Both the position numbers and the translations under genes were made by a program. A stretch of DNA of 64,000 bases from contig OU452198.1 in the NCBI GenBank assembly GCA_911728435.2, positions 12,434,001 through 12,498,000 on the forward strand. Direction: 5' to 3'. The notes beneath the pieces were generated by a model. The model was given only the letters and a program-made list of their open reading frames with translations. It was not told where the DNA came from and did no database searches. Every line of letters begins with the position of its first letter. Within the stretch, counting starts at the first letter, position 1. This stretch comes from Apoderus coryli (Eukaryota > Arthropoda > Insecta > Coleoptera > Attelabidae). Below, piece after piece: positions 61,611 through 64,000 of the stretch.

Positions 61611-62570
61611 TACAGGGTGATTCATCCTGAGTGGCCTATTCAAAGTTCTCGGGAACTACAAAAGATATGTTGCTGAAACTTTGGGGTTCGGTAATATCGG
61701 AAATATTTTGTATTTATATACTATTTCCGGGTTTATATATACCGGAAGTACCCACCTACTTTGTTATTTTAAATGGAAGGACCACATTTTTTATTTTTTT
61801 TTTCAGATTCCCTATAATATTTAAAGGCCACTTTGTTAAGCATTCCCTATACCAAAACCTAACAGATTTTTCGTGCAATTTTTTTTGCATTTGACGTTTT
61901 TCGACTTCTACAAAAAAATCAATATTTTTGGGAATATGGTCTAAATAATTCGAAATTATTTGTTCATTAACAATCTCGTTATAACGAGTGCTCGTAAGAT
62001 TTTCTTCAAATACCTTGTAGGCTAAAATTCCGCTAGAATTTATTGCGCACCAAACATTAAAACCAAATCGACCTTGATGTTGGACAGTAGCAACACGATG
62101 AGGATTGCTATCAGACCACCAGTGTTCGTTATGTCGATTAAATATCCCAGCACTACTTATGTGAGTCTCATCTGTCCAAATAACATTTGCAAACAAATTT
62201 GGATTGTCTCTCACCTTGGCTCGATACCAATTGCAAAATTCCACTCGCCGGACCGGATCATTTGGTTGTAAATGCTGCGTTTTATGAATTGTGTAAGGCG
62301 ACGGGATATGCCACCTTCTATTTCAATTTGTCTGCTCGAGATTGTCGGATTATCAATAACAGCTGCAATGACATTATATAACATTTACTTCTTCTGCATC
62401 TGCGCAATTCTAAGTTTTAAGTCTTGGTTGTCTAAATGATTCATAATTAATAAGGTTTTCTTTTAACCTTCCAAATATGTTTCTATTGGGCCGTCTTCTT
62501 TCTGGGTATCGATTGTCGTATAGGTTTCAGATGCAGCATTACATTGAATAAAGCATTTCAACATATCAAA
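61611..62570 (-). mobile_element. DUF4817-type DNA transposon, degraded
   Basis: The end 'tacagggtgattcatcctga' at 61611 matches the CAGGGTG terminal class. On the minus strand from ~62560: 'YDNRYPERRRPNRNIFGRLK' (DUF4817-type domain), 'VIAAVIDNPTISSRQIEIEG', then 62244-61756 with 'FANVIWTDETHISSAGIFNR', 'NEHWWSDSNPHRV' and 'GFNVWCAINSSGILAYKVFE'. The first catalytic Asp (WTDE) is present. The frame leaves homology before the second and third acids. The right end was not found. Confidence 0.75.
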
Positions 62571-62756
62571 TTTTTCATTTCAGTTCCGTAATAAACTGTT
62601 AATTAACGAATGCTTTAATTAATGAATGCTGACAATAATTATCATTTGACAAATACATTAATAAATGAGAGTATCAATAATCTGTTATTTGCCATTAATT
62701 GTTTTCAATAAGTCACAAGCCTACTTAAAATTTATTTTATTTGAAATATAATATGG

Positions 62757-63214
62757 TTTTTCTACGACTGTCTTTCAATGCCTTTATTATATGTTCAATC
62801 ATGATTTGAAAATGTAGTACATTGTAATGTTGTTTTTCATTTACCCGTGCACAATAAATATTTCCTACTAGTGGCTAGGCAACTAGTGGGAAATATTTAT
62901 TGTGCACGGGCAAATTTCCTGGTAATGACAAAAGTGCCGTCGGGCATGAAAAATCACCATAGCAACGCCGACAATACAAACACACCATATTGACAGTTTA
63001 GGTATTTATAATTAATAATAATTATAATTAAGTATTTCGCTAATTTCAAAGCACAAAAACAGTGATAGTGAATATAGTTTAACACCACCTCGTCAATTTA
63101 ATGCTTCTAACTTATCATATTCAGGCTTACTAACAGGGGTAAGTTACGAAAAACAAATATTTTCCTAAAAATTATGTTTAATTTATTCAAAAACATTGAA
63201 ACAGTCGTAGAAAA
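62757..63214. repeat. MITE with 'ttttctacgactgt' inverted ends
   Basis: 14-bp perfect ends at 62757 and 63214. It contains an internal hairpin at about 62845-62908 ('gtgcacaataaatatttcc' arms around 'tactagtggctaggcaactagt'). A lone end is at 13351-13390. Confidence 0.65.
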
Positions 63215-63227
63215 AGTATAGTGTGAA

Positions 63228-63352
63228 ACTCACATGAAATGACCATTTCCTACTCGTATGATTTGCAGCACTCGCCTGCGGCTCATGCTGCAAACGATCA
63301 TACTCGTAGGAAATATATGCCATTTCATGTTCGTTGCACAATATACTATTTT
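63228..63352. repeat. Hairpin element with 'catgaaatg' arms
   Basis: 'catgaaatgaccatttccta' / 'taggaaatatatgccatttc' and 'cgtatgatttgcagca' / 'tgctgcaaacgatcatac' are inverted around a 15-base GC-rich loop. Confidence 0.6.
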
Positions 63353-63477
63353 ATTTATTTTTATTAAGTTTTACTAAATATGTAGCTACTTGTCTTACAT
63401 TGTAGTGTACATGTACAGTGTAGTGGTTGTAAAGGCATTGAAATTTAGAATCTACTGATGCTGTAATATATAGGATG

Positions 63478-64000
63478 TCCCACGTAACAGGGTTGCGTAG
63501 AAAGTCATACTTTACCTTAAAACTCTTGTATTCAAATAAACATATTTTGGGCCGGGGGTTGCGTCAAACACTATGTGAAGCATTGGTTTTATCTACCTTT
63601 AATTATTGTGATTTTGTTTACGGTCCTCTGTTGGACAGCATGGATCGTGAACGCATACAAAGAGTTCAGAACTGTTGTGCTAGATTTGTAAAGGGTCTTA
63701 GAAAGTATGATCGCGTGTCCTAGGTAATCCATGGTATGGGCTGGCTGAGAATGGAAGATCGTCGCCTTCTGCATCTTGGGAATTTTGGTATTCATGTAAC
63801 GTTTGATTCAGGTGCTCCTTCTGATATTAGAGCAAAACTTGTACCTAGGAGGGATATTCATGATAGAGATGTTCGACACATTGACCGCCTTACCTTACCA
63901 CATCCTCGCACATCGCTTTTTCAGAGGGGTTTTACATACAACGCCATAAAGCTCTATAATACTATTCCTAAGGGGTTCCGGATATTGAGTCCAGCTAAGT
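63478..64000 (+). mobile_element. LINE ORF2 C-terminal half, runs off the window
   Basis: 'LYSNKHILGRGLRQTLCEAL', 'FNYCDFVYGPLLDSMDRERI', 'QRVQNCCARFVKGLRKYDRV', a stop at 63721, then 'HPRTSLFQRGFTYNAIKLYN' near the edge. This is the connection and C-terminal region of Jockey/CR1-type elements. 5' truncated at or near 63478, where a 'tatatagg' element end abuts. Confidence 0.75.

Noticed and set aside
1..64000. CRISPR arrays, bacterial operons, riboswitches
   Set aside because: Introns, LINEs and mariner elements show a eukaryotic nuclear genome. The tandem repeats present have no spacer structure.

Overview
The window is AT-rich, intron-rich nuclear DNA from an arthropod, almost certainly an insect. 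A beetle is plausible from the mix of repeats, but that is a weak inference. The only convincing host genes are two multi-exon CD36/scavenger receptor class B (SCRB) membrane proteins arranged tail to tail. Gene A (+) has ten coding exons between 4604 and 35430 and predicts 545 residues. Gene B (-) has six coding exons between 61082 and 40093 and predicts 553 residues. All splice junctions listed are GT/AG and keep frame. Both genes start with a separate 205-nt coding exon (68 codons plus one base) for an unusually long cytosolic N-terminus, and both share the phase of that first intron and the positions of two late introns, so they are old paralogues.

Almost everything else is transposon-derived and lies in introns or in the 4.6-kb spacer. 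From left to right: 1-4.4 kb holds degenerate tandem repeats, a repeat with a tRNA-Ala-like module and two LINE fragments. 4.5-16.6 kb is gene A intron 1, with an inverted-repeat element carrying two possible signal-peptide exons on the minus strand, a 5S-rRNA-derived SINE, foldback elements and a candidate hammerhead ribozyme. 16.6-35.4 kb is the rest of gene A, interleaved with a BEL/Pao pol remnant, a mariner, a nested palindrome with two canonical-looking hammerhead motifs, a transposon with ~0.4-kb terminal repeats, a LINE and several foldbacks, one of them interrupted by a SINE. 35.4-40 kb is intergenic and contains a pogo-like transposase tail. 40-61 kb is gene B. Its exons 2-5 sit in the loop of a large inverted repeat of Tc1-like remnants, one arm of which was later split by a Penelope-like element with a clear target-site duplication. 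Its 14.4-kb intron 1 also holds BEL gag, LINE tails, a SINE and a second transposase remnant. 61-64 kb, upstream of gene B, holds another transposase of that family, hairpin MITEs and a LINE running off the end.

The most interesting signal is a set of about eleven short motifs with a hammerhead-ribozyme core: CTGA-N-GA, then a hairpin whose stem sequence differs at every locus yet stays paired, then GAAAC. Four of them also have five or six base pairs of stem I and a palindromic minimal stem III. Such ribozymes are known from Penelope-like elements and retrozymes, and the window also contains a Penelope reverse transcriptase. Boundaries of repeats were judged by eye, and no alignment, folding or database search was run.
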